Source of the DNA: Nitrospiraceae bacterium
GTDB lineage: Bacteria > Nitrospirota > Nitrospiria > Nitrospirales > UBA8639
DNA length: 64,000 nt
Direction of reading: 5' to 3'
NCBI GenBank assembly: GCA_020632635.1
Contig: JACKFE010000002.1
Coordinates: forward strand, 372,001-436,000
The position numbers and the translations under genes were made by a program. Positions 28,058 through 36,137 of the stretch are shown here, one piece after another (position 1 is the stretch's first letter; every line of letters starts with the position of its first letter). Below the pieces are notes generated by a model, which saw only the letters and a list, made by a program, of their open reading frames with translations, had not been told where the DNA came from and ran no database searches.

Positions 28058-30427
28058 ATGAAACATGTGATCACTGACCAGGAATGTCGACTGCTCCATG
28101 CCTATTGGCGGGCGGCGAATTATCTCTCCGTCGGGCAAATTTATCTTCTTGATAATCCTTTATTGCGGGAACCGCTATCTCTGGCGCATGTCAAACCACG
28201 ATTGTTGGGACATTGGGGCACCACACCCGGTTTGAATTTCATCTATGCCCATCTGAATCGTGTCATCAAAAAGTTTGATCTGAATATGCTGTTCATTGCC
28301 GGCCCTGGCCATGGAGGCCCGGCCATGGTCGCCAATACCTATCTGGAGGGCACCTATAGCGAAGTGTATCCAAACGTCTCACAAGATCTATCCGGGATGA
28401 AGAAGCTATTCAAACAATTTTCCTTTCCTGGCGGCATCCCCAGTCATGTCGCCCCGGAAACACCCGGTTCGATCCATGAAGGCGGGGAATTGGGATATGC
28501 CCTCTCTCACGCATTCGGGGCGGTCTTTGATAATCCCGATTTGATTGCGGCCTGCGTCATCGGCGACGGCGAAGCAGAAACCGGGCCCTTGGCTGCCGCC
28601 TGGCATTCCAATAAATTTCTGAATCCACTTACCGACGGTGTCGTCTTGCCGATTCTCCATTTGAACGGCTACAAAATTGCCAATCCCACAATTCTCGCCA
28701 GGATTCCCCATCAGGAACTGGAACAGTTGCTCACCGGCTATGGCTACCACCCGTATTTTGTGGAAGGCTCGGACCCTCTTCCTCTCCATCATCTCATGGC
28801 TGACACATTAGAACTGATCATTCAAGAGATCCGCTCGCTTCAAGAGCAGGCCAGGACCCAACAACCCCCACAACGCCCCCGTTGGCCCATGATCGTGCTC
28901 CGCACGCCAAAGGGATGGACGGGACCTCGGGAAGTAGACGGACATCAAACCGAAGGATCATGGCGATCACATCAGGTGCCCTTGGCCAACCTGGCCACTT
29001 CTCCCGACCATCTCATTCAGCTCGAAGATTGGATGAAGAGCTATCAACCCGAGGAATTATTCGACGAGGAAGGACGTCTGAAAGCTGAACTCGCCGCTCT
29101 CGCCCCGGAAGGACATAAACGTATGGGGGCCAATCCTCATACCAACGGGGGGCTTCTCCTGAAAGCGTTACGGCTCCCCGACTTTCGAGACTATGCCGTG
29201 GCTGTTCAATCTCCGGGAATCGACAGGGCCGAAGCCACCAAGATCACCGGACAGTTCCTTCGGGATATCATGAGGCTCAATCATACCCGGCGAAACTTTC
29301 GCGTATTTGGTCCCGATGAAACCGCCTCAAATCGGTTGGGAGCACTCTTTGAAGTGACGAATCGGACGTGGATGGCTGAACAAAGTCCTCAGGACGAATA
29401 TCTCGCTCCAGACGGACGGGTGATGGAAATTTTAAGCGAACACACCTGCCAGGGTTGGCTGGAAGGCTATCTTCTGACGGGACGGCATGGGTTCTTCTCC
29501 AGTTACGAAGCCTTTATTCACATCATCGATTCCATGTTCAATCAACATGCCAAATGGCTCAAAACGACCAGTCTGGAAATTCCTTGGCGTGCCCCCATTG
29601 CCTCGCTCAACTATTTGCTCACGTCGCATGTGTGGCGACAGGACCACAACGGGTTTTCGCATCAAGATCCCGGCTTTATCGATCATGTCGTGAATAAGAA
29701 AGCCAGCATTATCCGGGTGTATTTGCCGCCGGACGCCAATACGCTCTTGTGCGTAACCGATCACTGCCTGCGAAGCCGAAATAAAGTGAACGTCATTGTG
29801 GCCGGTAAACAACCCGGGCTTCAATATTTATCCATTGATGCGGCCATCAAACATTGCGCTGCGGGCATCGGCATTTGGGAATGGGCCAGTAATGATAAGG
29901 GAGCGGAACCGGATGTTGTCATGGCATGCTGCGGCGACATCCCCACGCTCGAAACCTTGGCGGCCGTTGATTTGCTTCGCGTGCATATGCCGTCATTAAA
30001 AGTCCGTGTTGTCAACGTGGTGGACCTTATGAAATTACACCCTCAAAGTGAACATCCGAATGGGTTATCCGACAAAGAGTTTGACACCATCTTCACGACC
30101 GACAAGCCGATTATTTTCGCTTTTCATGGCTATCCCTGGCTGATTCACCGGCTCACCTACCGCCGGACCAACCATAAAAATCTCCATGTACGGGGCTATA
30201 AAGAAGAGGGCACCACCACGACACCATTCGACATGGTGGTGATGAATGATCTGGACCGATTCCACCTGGTGTCTGATGTGATTGATCGCGTGCCGAAATT
30301 AGGATCCGTGGCAGCCTATGCTCAGCAGGCTATCAGGGAAAAACGGATCGAGCATAAAGAATATATTGCCCGTCATGGCCAAGATCTTCCAGAAATCCGG
30401 CACTGGAAGTGGCCTCATACGACTTAA
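28058..30427 (+). CDS. xfp: Xylulose-5-phosphate/fructose-6-phosphate phosphoketolase
   Basis: A 789-residue, full-length protein. The family entry GHWGTTPGLNFIYAHLNR is at about residues 51-68. IAGPGHGGPAMVANTYLEG and FKQFSFPGGIPSHVAPETPGS follow. The thiamine diphosphate motif GDGEAETGP starts at residue 169. Later motifs include GPDETASNRL and QDHNGFSHQDPGF. The enzyme cleaves xylulose 5-phosphate (or fructose 6-phosphate) with phosphate to acetyl phosphate and glyceraldehyde 3-phosphate (or erythrose 4-phosphate). Acetate kinase, encoded 4.2 kb upstream, can turn acetyl phosphate into ATP and acetate. GAGGGCTCT precedes the ATG. It is transcribed toward mscL and ends at a shared terminator. 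Confidence 0.95.
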   Translation: MKHVITDQECRLLHAYWRAANYLSVGQIYLLDNPLLREPLSLAHVKPRLLGHWGTTPGLNFIYAHLNRVIKKFDLNMLFIAGPGHGGPAMVANTYLEGTYSEVYPNVSQDLSGMKKLFKQFSFPGGIPSHVAPETPGSIHEGGELGYALSHAFGAVFDNPDLIAACVIGDGEAETGPLAAAWHSNKFLNPLTDGVVLPILHLNGYKIANPTILARIPHQELEQLLTGYGYHPYFVEGSDPLPLHHLMADTLELIIQEIRSLQEQARTQQPPQRPRWPMIVLRTPKGWTGPREVDGHQTEGSWRSHQVPLANLATSPDHLIQLEDWMKSYQPEELFDEEGRLKAELAALAPEGHKRMGANPHTNGGLLLKALRLPDFRDYAVAVQSPGIDRAEATKITGQFLRDIMRLNHTRRNFRVFGPDETASNRLGALFEVTNRTWMAEQSPQDEYLAPDGRVMEILSEHTCQGWLEGYLLTGRHGFFSSYEAFIHIIDSMFNQHAKWLKTTSLEIPWRAPIASLNYLLTSHVWRQDHNGFSHQDPGFIDHVVNKKASIIRVYLPPDANTLLCVTDHCLRSRNKVNVIVAGKQPGLQYLSIDAAIKHCAAGIGIWEWASNDKGAEPDVVMACCGDIPTLETLAAVDLLRVHMPSLKVRVVNVVDLMKLHPQSEHPNGLSDKEFDTIFTTDKPIIFAFHGYPWLIHRLTYRRTNHKNLHVRGYKEEGTTTTPFDMVVMNDLDRFHLVSDVIDRVPKLGSVAAYAQQAIREKRIEHKEYIARHGQDLPEIRHWKWPHTT

Positions 30428-30587
30428 GGACAGAAGACCATCTGTCTCATCGTTTCAAGGAATCACCGTAACCATCTTCTTTGACTGAGTCCCATTCACA
30501 AGGAATACACCTTATTCAAAGACAGGATCTCATCATAAGTCTGAGACAATTAGAGAGATGCGCACGAACTTCTATCCCCAAAAAAGA

Positions 30588-30621
30588 AAGGCGGCATTCC
30601 CTCCAGAAAGAATGCCGCCTT
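30588..30621. terminator. Bidirectional Rho-independent terminator between xfp and mscL
   Basis: A perfect 12-base-pair stem (AAGGCGGCATTC with GAATGCCGCCTT) encloses a ten-base loop. An A-run precedes it (a T-tract for the minus strand) and a T-rich tail follows. It lies between two converging genes and can stop both. Confidence 0.85.
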
Positions 30622-30694
30622 GTTCTGTTTGATTGAATTGAAAAATTGCCCGTGACGTTTCACACTGAACGCTAATGCTTCACCCCATGCCCCT

Positions 30695-31153
30695 TTAGGC
30701 GGATTTGGCTAATTCCGAGGTGCAATGTCCACATCGTGTCGCGGTAATCGGGATCGTCATCTGGCAGAATGTACATTCCTTGGTGGTAGGCTTCGCTGGA
30801 GGCGCTTCCTCTTGGCGTTTCATCTGATTGATGGCTTTAATGACGATAAACACCGCAAACGCCACAATTAAAAAACTAATCACTGAATTCAAAAAAACGC
30901 CATAATTCACCGTGACCGCTCCGGCGGCTTGGGCATCAGCCAACGCATGATAGGGTCCGGGAGCGGCTCCATCCTTCAGTGTCACAAATAAATTAGAGAA
31001 ATCGACTCCTCCCAACAACAATCCAATAGGCGGCATTAACACATCGGCCACCAAAGACTTGGCAATCGTTCCGAATGCTCCACCAATAATGACACCCACC
31101 GCCATATCGACAACATTGCCTCGCATGGCGAACTCTTTGAACTCTTTCAGCAT
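30695..31153 (-). CDS. mscL: Large-conductance mechanosensitive channel with zinc ribbon
   Basis: A 152-residue protein. MLKEFKEFAMRGNVVDMAVGVIIGGAFG is the MscL N-terminal helix and first transmembrane segment, and NYGVFLNSVISFLIVAFAVF is the second. The channel opens under membrane tension to release solutes on osmotic downshock. Unlike E. coli MscL (136 residues), the cytoplasmic tail ends in a zinc-ribbon of two CxxC pairs (C127/C130 and C141/C144). AAGGAGG stands before the ATG. It is a single gene converging on xfp. Confidence 0.93.
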   Translation of the reverse strand: MLKEFKEFAMRGNVVDMAVGVIIGGAFGTIAKSLVADVLMPPIGLLLGGVDFSNLFVTLKDGAAPGPYHALADAQAAGAVTVNYGVFLNSVISFLIVAFAVFIVIKAINQMKRQEEAPPAKPTTKECTFCQMTIPITATRCGHCTSELAKSA

Positions 31154-31478
31154 CGAATCCTCCTTGAATCAGAGTGAGAAATGGAAGCCGCGATTGTTGT
31201 GCCGTGTTACGCAGAGGGGGAAGCAAAATCGCTGGTATCCTCTCGCATCAGCAAAATAAATGCAAGTCCACCCTAGACATTTTTTGACGGATCCCATCCA
31301 TGAACCAACCAATGCGCATCACTCCACCCTGACTGGTTCCCTCTAAAAAAAACCGAGGGCGATTGACCTCTCCCAGTCGAATCTCAGTTGAGTACCCCCT
31401 CTAAAAGCCCCAACTGTCAATCACGACCGAGACAGGCAACCGCCCTGGGCCTTCTCTGTCACATGGAGACCAATCCCA
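31154..31478. other. Intergenic region between mscL and the pseudo-receiver gene, no gene seen
   Basis: About 325 bases. It holds the mscL ribosome binding site at its left end. I find no strong promoter pair, terminator or RNA gene in the remainder. Confidence 0.5.
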
Positions 31479-32063
31479 CTAACAGCTAGGCAAAACCCGA
31501 TTTTTTATTGTGTGAGCGCGTTCTGCCTGCATTTTCAGATAAAAACACTCATCCATAATTTTCCCCATCTGGCGATAGTCCAGTGGTTTCTGCAATACCC
31601 GGAACCTATCCGGCAGTTGTTCCGGAAGTGCATCTGAGGGTTCTTCCGGGGCCAACACCACCATTAATGGAAAATCCTGGCCAACCTCATTTGGTTTTCC
31701 GATAAGAGAGCGACATTGATCATAAAAGTGATGTTCGAGAAAAATGGCTTCAACATTTTGACTCAACTCCTCCAGGTTGACGGGAGGCCATCCCTTCAAT
31801 GCCAGACTGTCATAACCAAGAAGCCTCAACATTTGCCTCAGAAAATCTCGCACCATCGAATCCTCACTGATAATCAAGACACGACCAATGCTGGCATTCG
31901 AATCGTGAAACCTGCTTTCTGGCCATACCGACATTCGCTGGCTTTTCTTGGAACCCACGAGATCCGAGACTTCCATGCATGGCTCATTCAGTGGTAGTTG
32001 TTCAGTTGGCATCATGTTGGCATTCCCCTTTTTCACGTTCCATGGTTTCGATGTATCTCCCAC
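31479..32063 (-). CDS. Degenerate response-regulator receiver protein
   Basis: A 194-residue protein with an unstructured N-terminal 60 residues, then a receiver-like fold: GRVLIISEDSMVRDFLRQMLRLLGYDS, then AIFLEHHFYDQ, then MVVLAPEEP and RVLQKPLDYRQM. The acidic pair near the top of strand 1 is reduced to ED and the phospho-acceptor Asp of strand 3 is replaced by Glu (FLEH). The switch Lys in LQKPLD is kept. It is therefore probably not phosphorylated and may be locked in one state. There is no output domain. The GTG at 32063 has GGAG upstream; the ATG pair at 32012-32015 is another possible start. A sigma54-like promoter and two operators lie upstream. Confidence 0.65.
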   Translation of the reverse strand: MGDTSKPWNVKKGNANMMPTEQLPLNEPCMEVSDLVGSKKSQRMSVWPESRFHDSNASIGRVLIISEDSMVRDFLRQMLRLLGYDSLALKGWPPVNLEELSQNVEAIFLEHHFYDQCRSLIGKPNEVGQDFPLMVVLAPEEPSDALPEQLPDRFRVLQKPLDYRQMGKIMDECFYLKMQAERAHTIKNRVLPSC

Positions 32064-32155
32064 AAGTCACTCCGCTTACTTGGCTGCACAATTCGCCCAT
32101 CGTCGTTTTCTTCGGCTTTATTGATTGACTCTCAGCCGCATACCAACTCTCTATA

Positions 32156-32171
32156 TACAACAATGATGCCA
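32156..32171 (-). promoter_or_regulatory. Candidate sigma-54 promoter for the pseudo-receiver gene
   Basis: On the minus strand TGGCAT, five bases, then TTGTA match the -24/-12 pattern TGGCAC-N5-TTGCA except at two positions. GG and the -12 GT are ten bases apart, as required. It lies about 95 bases before the start codon. The activator-type operators at 32221-32260 are about 60-90 bases further upstream. Confidence 0.45.
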
Positions 32172-32220
32172 TACGGTTTTCATTTCATTTTCAACATGTT
32201 ATGAATTGGCATTTCACAAA

Positions 32221-32260
32221 CGTCTCAGGATGAGACAGGAAATTGTCCCAGGATGTGTCA
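32221..32260. promoter_or_regulatory. Two 17-base imperfect palindromic operators
   Basis: CGTCTCAGGATGAGACA (32221-32237) and TGTCCCAGGATGTGTCA (32244-32260) share the form YGTCYCA-GGA-TGWGWCA. The inner GTCTCA/TGAGAC arms of the first are perfect. Their centres are 23 bases apart, about two helical turns, as for dimer sites of a sigma54 activator. The activator gene at 33722-35512 is the natural candidate regulator. Confidence 0.55.
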
Positions 32261-32312
32261 GCAAAACTTGCGTGGCACAAGGAGTGAGCAAACGGAAGTA
32301 AAAACAGCGGAG

Positions 32313-32349
32313 GGGGAAAGAAGGCCCGGACATGCACGATGTCCGGGCC
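32313..32349 (-). terminator. Rho-independent terminator of the DUF481 gene
   Basis: An 11-base-pair stem (GGCCCGGACAT with ATGTCCGGGCC) has a five-base loop. On the minus strand a pyrimidine-rich TTCTTTCCCC tail follows. It lies 20 bases past the stop of the DUF481 gene. Confidence 0.75.
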
Positions 32350-32368
32350 TCCAACGTTTGATTAGGAA

Positions 32369-33430
32369 TTAGGATTCAAAGGCATATCCGAGGGTCAACA
32401 AATATTGCGTATCCCCTTTTTTATTTCCGGGAGCTGGGGTGTTGTCATAACGCCAATTGATTTGAAACGTGGAAATGAAATTTTCCCACATTGTCAATCG
32501 AATACCCTGCTGTGACGTTACATAATAATCTTTGGTCTTTTCCAATGAGGGAAATCCTTGGTGTTGATGAAACACGGTGAGCCACGGGACAACCGGCCAA
32601 TTGAAATTCACCGCCCACCGGCCCGTGATACTATTCTGATCCGCAGCCCGCTTAAAGTCTTCGTTAAAAAAGCCGAGCCCAGCTTCAGCACTCAGCTGCA
32701 TTTTATTGAGGTAGGGGCTGGAAAAATCGCCGACATCGATGAATTGATAGCCCGGACCGGTAAACAAGGACGTCCGCAGATTCAAATCCTGAAACGTATC
32801 TTGCTCAAATAACGCACCCGCATTCCAGTAAAACCGTTTCGAAATAAAAAAATCCAGCTTAATGGTGCCGAATGCGTTACGAGCCACAACTTCGTTATCG
32901 TTTTCCCCATATAAATATCGACCCAGGATAGTCAACCGAAGCCGTTCACTTCTGGCAATCAGCTCGCCAAGGAGGCTATAGTTTTCGATCTTGGTATTAC
33001 CTGAAGTTTTCGATGCGCCGAAATTGATATTCCCTGTATAGACCACGGCTTTTTTCACTGGCGGATTGACCGCCATAACGGAGGCCACCTGAACAGGGAT
33101 GGGATCGGCTAGCAGATCGGTTTTAACACCCAAGGTACCGGGCTGTGTCATGACTGGTTGGCCTTGCAAGACCGTGCCATTCCCCAGGACAAAAGTCATC
33201 GGCTCCTGGGTGTCAATTCCCACAACTTCAGCCCATCTGATTTTAATCGGATCACCTTCGTGAAAGAGGGTCTTGACCTTGATCATGCCATCGGTCATAT
33301 CCAAAATCTCACCAAAGACCTGGCTTCCATCTTTTAAGGTAATTTTTCCGGTTGGACCAGCCAGACCAAGACCCGGATTTCCCAACATAAGACTCACGAA
33401 CGCCACACACAACAATAGCTTCCTGCTCAT
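32369..33430 (-). CDS. DUF481 outer-membrane protein (YdiY-like)
   Basis: A 353-residue protein started at the ATG at 33430, which has AAGGAGG before it. A signal peptide is cleaved near LGLA-GPTG. The next 70 residues (KITLKDGSQVFGEILDMTDG, IRWAEVVGIDT) look like a small beta-barrel fold of the LSm/SH3 kind. Then comes the DUF481 barrel (VVYTGNINFGASKTSGNTKIEN, RYLYGENDNEVVARNAFG), ending in YLLTLGYAFES with an aromatic-rich terminus. DUF481 proteins are salt-induced outer-membrane proteins of unknown transport role. The gene is flanked by a sigma54 activator upstream and a terminator downstream. Confidence 0.85.
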   Translation of the reverse strand: MSRKLLLCVAFVSLMLGNPGLGLAGPTGKITLKDGSQVFGEILDMTDGMIKVKTLFHEGDPIKIRWAEVVGIDTQEPMTFVLGNGTVLQGQPVMTQPGTLGVKTDLLADPIPVQVASVMAVNPPVKKAVVYTGNINFGASKTSGNTKIENYSLLGELIARSERLRLTILGRYLYGENDNEVVARNAFGTIKLDFFISKRFYWNAGALFEQDTFQDLNLRTSLFTGPGYQFIDVGDFSSPYLNKMQLSAEAGLGFFNEDFKRAADQNSITGRWAVNFNWPVVPWLTVFHQHQGFPSLEKTKDYYVTSQQGIRLTMWENFISTFQINWRYDNTPAPGNKKGDTQYLLTLGYAFES

Positions 33431-33569
33431 TGGACCTCCTTGTACTGTGAAATCAACAAAGTCATCGTCAGGACATAACGATGAGAATCCCGTGGACCCG
33501 ATCCAAGAGCAGATCAAGGGCGTCTTGGACGAGAGGGAGTGGGCCAGGAATATATGCAATCGAATCGTA

Positions 33570-33611
33570 CCAGCTTGAGACTACTCTATAATCAAACCAG
33601 TCTCAAACTGG
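33570..33611. promoter_or_regulatory. Long inverted repeat upstream of the DUF481 gene
   Basis: Thirteen-base arms (CCAGCTTGAGACT and AGTCTCAAACTGG, twelve of thirteen complementary) are separated by 16 bases, about 140-180 bases before the DUF481 start codon. The arms contain TGAGAC/GTCTCA, the same hexamers as the operators at 32221-32260, in opposite order. No T-tract follows, so it fits an operator or enhancer better than a terminator. Confidence 0.5.
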
Positions 33612-33721
33612 GTGCGGATCTTACTGGAATTTCAGAAGACAGGCAACCAATTCGAGAAATTATCCTTTGCGTCGAAATTGGGCGTTATGGAGTGTGATCC
33701 ATGGACCGGAGCATGAATCAC

Positions 33722-35512
33722 TCACGACTCGATGGGAATATCCAGCTCACGCAGACGACGGTAAAAGGTTGAACGGCTCATTCCCAATAACTTCGCTGCT
33801 TGGATACGTCTTCCGTTTACCTGCTGCAAAGCTTCCATGATCGCTTGCCGTTCGTCTCGTGCGGCAACCGGACTGGGGTGTGATAGGACCGGATGCCCGG
33901 ACTCCTCAAATTCCGGCGGCAAGTCTGAGGGTTGAATATTTGTGCCGCGGCAATGGATCAAGGCAAATTCCACCGCAGCTTTTAACTCCCGGACATTCCC
34001 CGGCCAGGGATATCGCAGCAACTGTTGCATTGCGGTAGGAGCAATATCGTGTATCCCCAATTTTCCAATTGCCGCACGTCCCTGCTCTAAAAAAGCCATA
34101 CTTAAAAGAGGAATATCTTCCCGTCGTTCTCGAAGGGCGGGCAGGCGTAAGCGAGCCACTCGAATTCGATAGAGCAAATCCGACCGGAATCGACCGGCCT
34201 GCACCAACGCCTGAAGATCCTGATGGGTCGCGGCCAGCACACGGACATTCACCGATCGAGGACGCGATTCTCCCAAACGAATAATTTCCCCTTCCTGCAG
34301 GACACGAAGAAGGGTGGTTTGGATCGGTAAGGGCATATCCCCAATCTCATCCAGCAGGAGAGTTCCTCCATCTGCCGCCTCAAAAAATCCCTCATGATCC
34401 TGAATGGCTCCGGTGAACGCCCCACGCTTATGACCGAAGAGTTGGCTGCCCAAGAGTGAATCCGTCAAACCGGCACAATTTACGGCCACGAATGGCCGGT
34501 CTTTTCGCGGACTGCCTTCATGCAAGGCACGGGCAACCAATTCCTTGCCGGTCCCAGTCTCTCCTTGAATAAGAACCGGGGCGTCCACCATGGCCACATC
34601 TTGAATCTGTTCATAAATCGCTCGCATGGCCGGACTCTTTCCGATTAAGCGAAAAAAATGCGTCTGGCCCACCAGCTGACGCCGAAGTTCATGAACTTCC
34701 GTCACATCTTTCAGGAACAGAATCTTCCTCAATGGATCTCGGGGATCGTCTCGCATTTCAATGTCCAACGACAGAGAGGGGGCGCCCTTCCGGTCCAAAA
34801 CCACAGACGCAGGGCCACGGCAATCATCTGGCAATTCTTCCTGGGCGTGTAGCAGCGCACTGAACTCCTTCGGCCAGGGAAGACCCGTCTGAAGTGAGTG
34901 GCCGATGATGTCGGAAGCCTCACGCTGCAATAAATCTTGAGCGGTCCGACTTATAAAGGTGATCCGATCCGTTGCATCCACGAGGATGGTCCCCAACCCC
35001 AACCGATCAAGAACCGCCATCACATCATCCCGCTCCTGCTCGCTCCTAGCTAACTGACTGCCCAATTGCGCTTCCCGCTGTTCATGCTGTTGAAGCGATT
35101 GCCGATGAGAGAGCTGTTCCTCGCGAGCTTTCTGCAACAGCGGTTGCACTGGAACCATATCCGGCCCAAATCGCTGAATAATCAAATACGGAATATCCTT
35201 CTCGCGCACCGCAATCGCCTCAAACACCGCCTCTTCACCAAATACATCAGGCTCACTCCACAACCCGGACTTCCATACTCCCGATTGATCAGATGCCCAC
35301 CAGGATTGGGCTTCCTGGATGACATGTTGAAGAAAAAATGACTGCGTCAGGAGAACTTCCGGATGAAATTCCGTGAGCGACCGGGCTCCTGGGGGCGGGC
35401 ACCAACTTGGCAGCTCGCCCCGGCACACAAAACCTTCACCCGACTGTTGGAAAATCAAGGCATCAAAAACTTGTAGAATGGCGGAGTCAGAAAAAGAATC
35501 GGAGGCAGTCAT
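33722..35512 (-). CDS. PAS-containing sigma54-dependent transcriptional activator
   Basis: A 596-residue enhancer-binding protein. A variable sensor region (residues 1-130), a short coiled coil (135-165) and a PAS domain (about 168-280: LGTILVDATDRITFISRTAQDLL) precede the AAA+ domain. Walker A is GETGTGKE (317-324) and the sigma54 contact loop is GAFTGA (364-369). LLLDEIGDMP is Walker B. The C-terminus has a Fis-type helix-turn-helix (RIQAAKLLGMSRSTFYRRLREL). It needs a signal through PAS or the N-terminal region, not phosphorylation, because no receiver is present. No partner kinase is nearby. The repeats at 32221-32260 and 33570-33611 are likely binding sites. Confidence 0.93.
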   Translation of the reverse strand: MTASDSFSDSAILQVFDALIFQQSGEGFVCRGELPSWCPPPGARSLTEFHPEVLLTQSFFLQHVIQEAQSWWASDQSGVWKSGLWSEPDVFGEEAVFEAIAVREKDIPYLIIQRFGPDMVPVQPLLQKAREEQLSHRQSLQQHEQREAQLGSQLARSEQERDDVMAVLDRLGLGTILVDATDRITFISRTAQDLLQREASDIIGHSLQTGLPWPKEFSALLHAQEELPDDCRGPASVVLDRKGAPSLSLDIEMRDDPRDPLRKILFLKDVTEVHELRRQLVGQTHFFRLIGKSPAMRAIYEQIQDVAMVDAPVLIQGETGTGKELVARALHEGSPRKDRPFVAVNCAGLTDSLLGSQLFGHKRGAFTGAIQDHEGFFEAADGGTLLLDEIGDMPLPIQTTLLRVLQEGEIIRLGESRPRSVNVRVLAATHQDLQALVQAGRFRSDLLYRIRVARLRLPALRERREDIPLLSMAFLEQGRAAIGKLGIHDIAPTAMQQLLRYPWPGNVRELKAAVEFALIHCRGTNIQPSDLPPEFEESGHPVLSHPSPVAARDERQAIMEALQQVNGRRIQAAKLLGMSRSTFYRRLRELDIPIES

Positions 35513-35627
35513 GTTGGCCCATATCTGAGGGGGCGATCATCTTGTGAGTCAATTCGCACGAACCGACGAGGGAGCACGCGCCATGGATTATTGGTTATAG
35601 CGCTTAAACAGGCTCACGATGATTTCA

Positions 35628-36128
35628 TCAAGAACCATTCAGCATCGCTTCAGCCAAAGCGGAAAAGGCCGACTCCACTCCGTCACCGGTCTTGGCACTT
35701 ACCTTGGCGACGAGGCAGGCCTGGCGACTGAGTTCTCCTAAGGTAGCAGGATCCACTTTCCAGTCCTCTGCCAAATCATGTTTGTTTAACAACAGTACAT
35801 AGGGTACGGTGCCGACGACTTGCCGAGCCGTTTGGTGCAATCGGATGGCCACATCAATAGTCTCAGGCCTGGTTCCATCGATAACCAAGATATACCCGGA
35901 AGACCCTTGCAAATACGACGCCCGCACCTTTTGGTAATCATCATCTCCATAGAGATCCCATAGGACCAGCAGGAGAGAGTGGTCGTGTATGGTCACCATC
36001 TTTTGATCAATCTTCACCCCAATCGTCGTGAGGTATTTTTCTGAAAATAGACCGGAGACCAAACGTCGCACGAGACTGGTTTTCCCGACAGCAAAGCCGC
36101 CTAACAGACAAATTTTTTTTTGTTTCAC
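35628..36128 (-). CDS. Ras/Rab-like small GTPase
   Basis: A 166-residue protein with P-loop GGFAVGKTS (residues 10-18), switch I Thr in TTIGVKI (34-40), switch II WDLYGDDD (57-64), NKHD (115-118) and SAKTG near residue 145. This is a full small-GTPase set. The usual DTAGQ is replaced by DLYGDD, so the catalytic Gln is missing and intrinsic hydrolysis is probably slow. There is no C-terminal prenylation box. The OmpA-domain gene ends ten bases upstream of this start, so the two share a transcript with the coiled-coil gene before them. Confidence 0.88.
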   Translation of the reverse strand: MKQKKICLLGGFAVGKTSLVRRLVSGLFSEKYLTTIGVKIDQKMVTIHDHSLLLVLWDLYGDDDYQKVRASYLQGSSGYILVIDGTRPETIDVAIRLHQTARQVVGTVPYVLLLNKHDLAEDWKVDPATLGELSRQACLVAKVSAKTGDGVESAFSALAEAMLNGS

Positions 36129-36137
36129 CCTGTCTGC

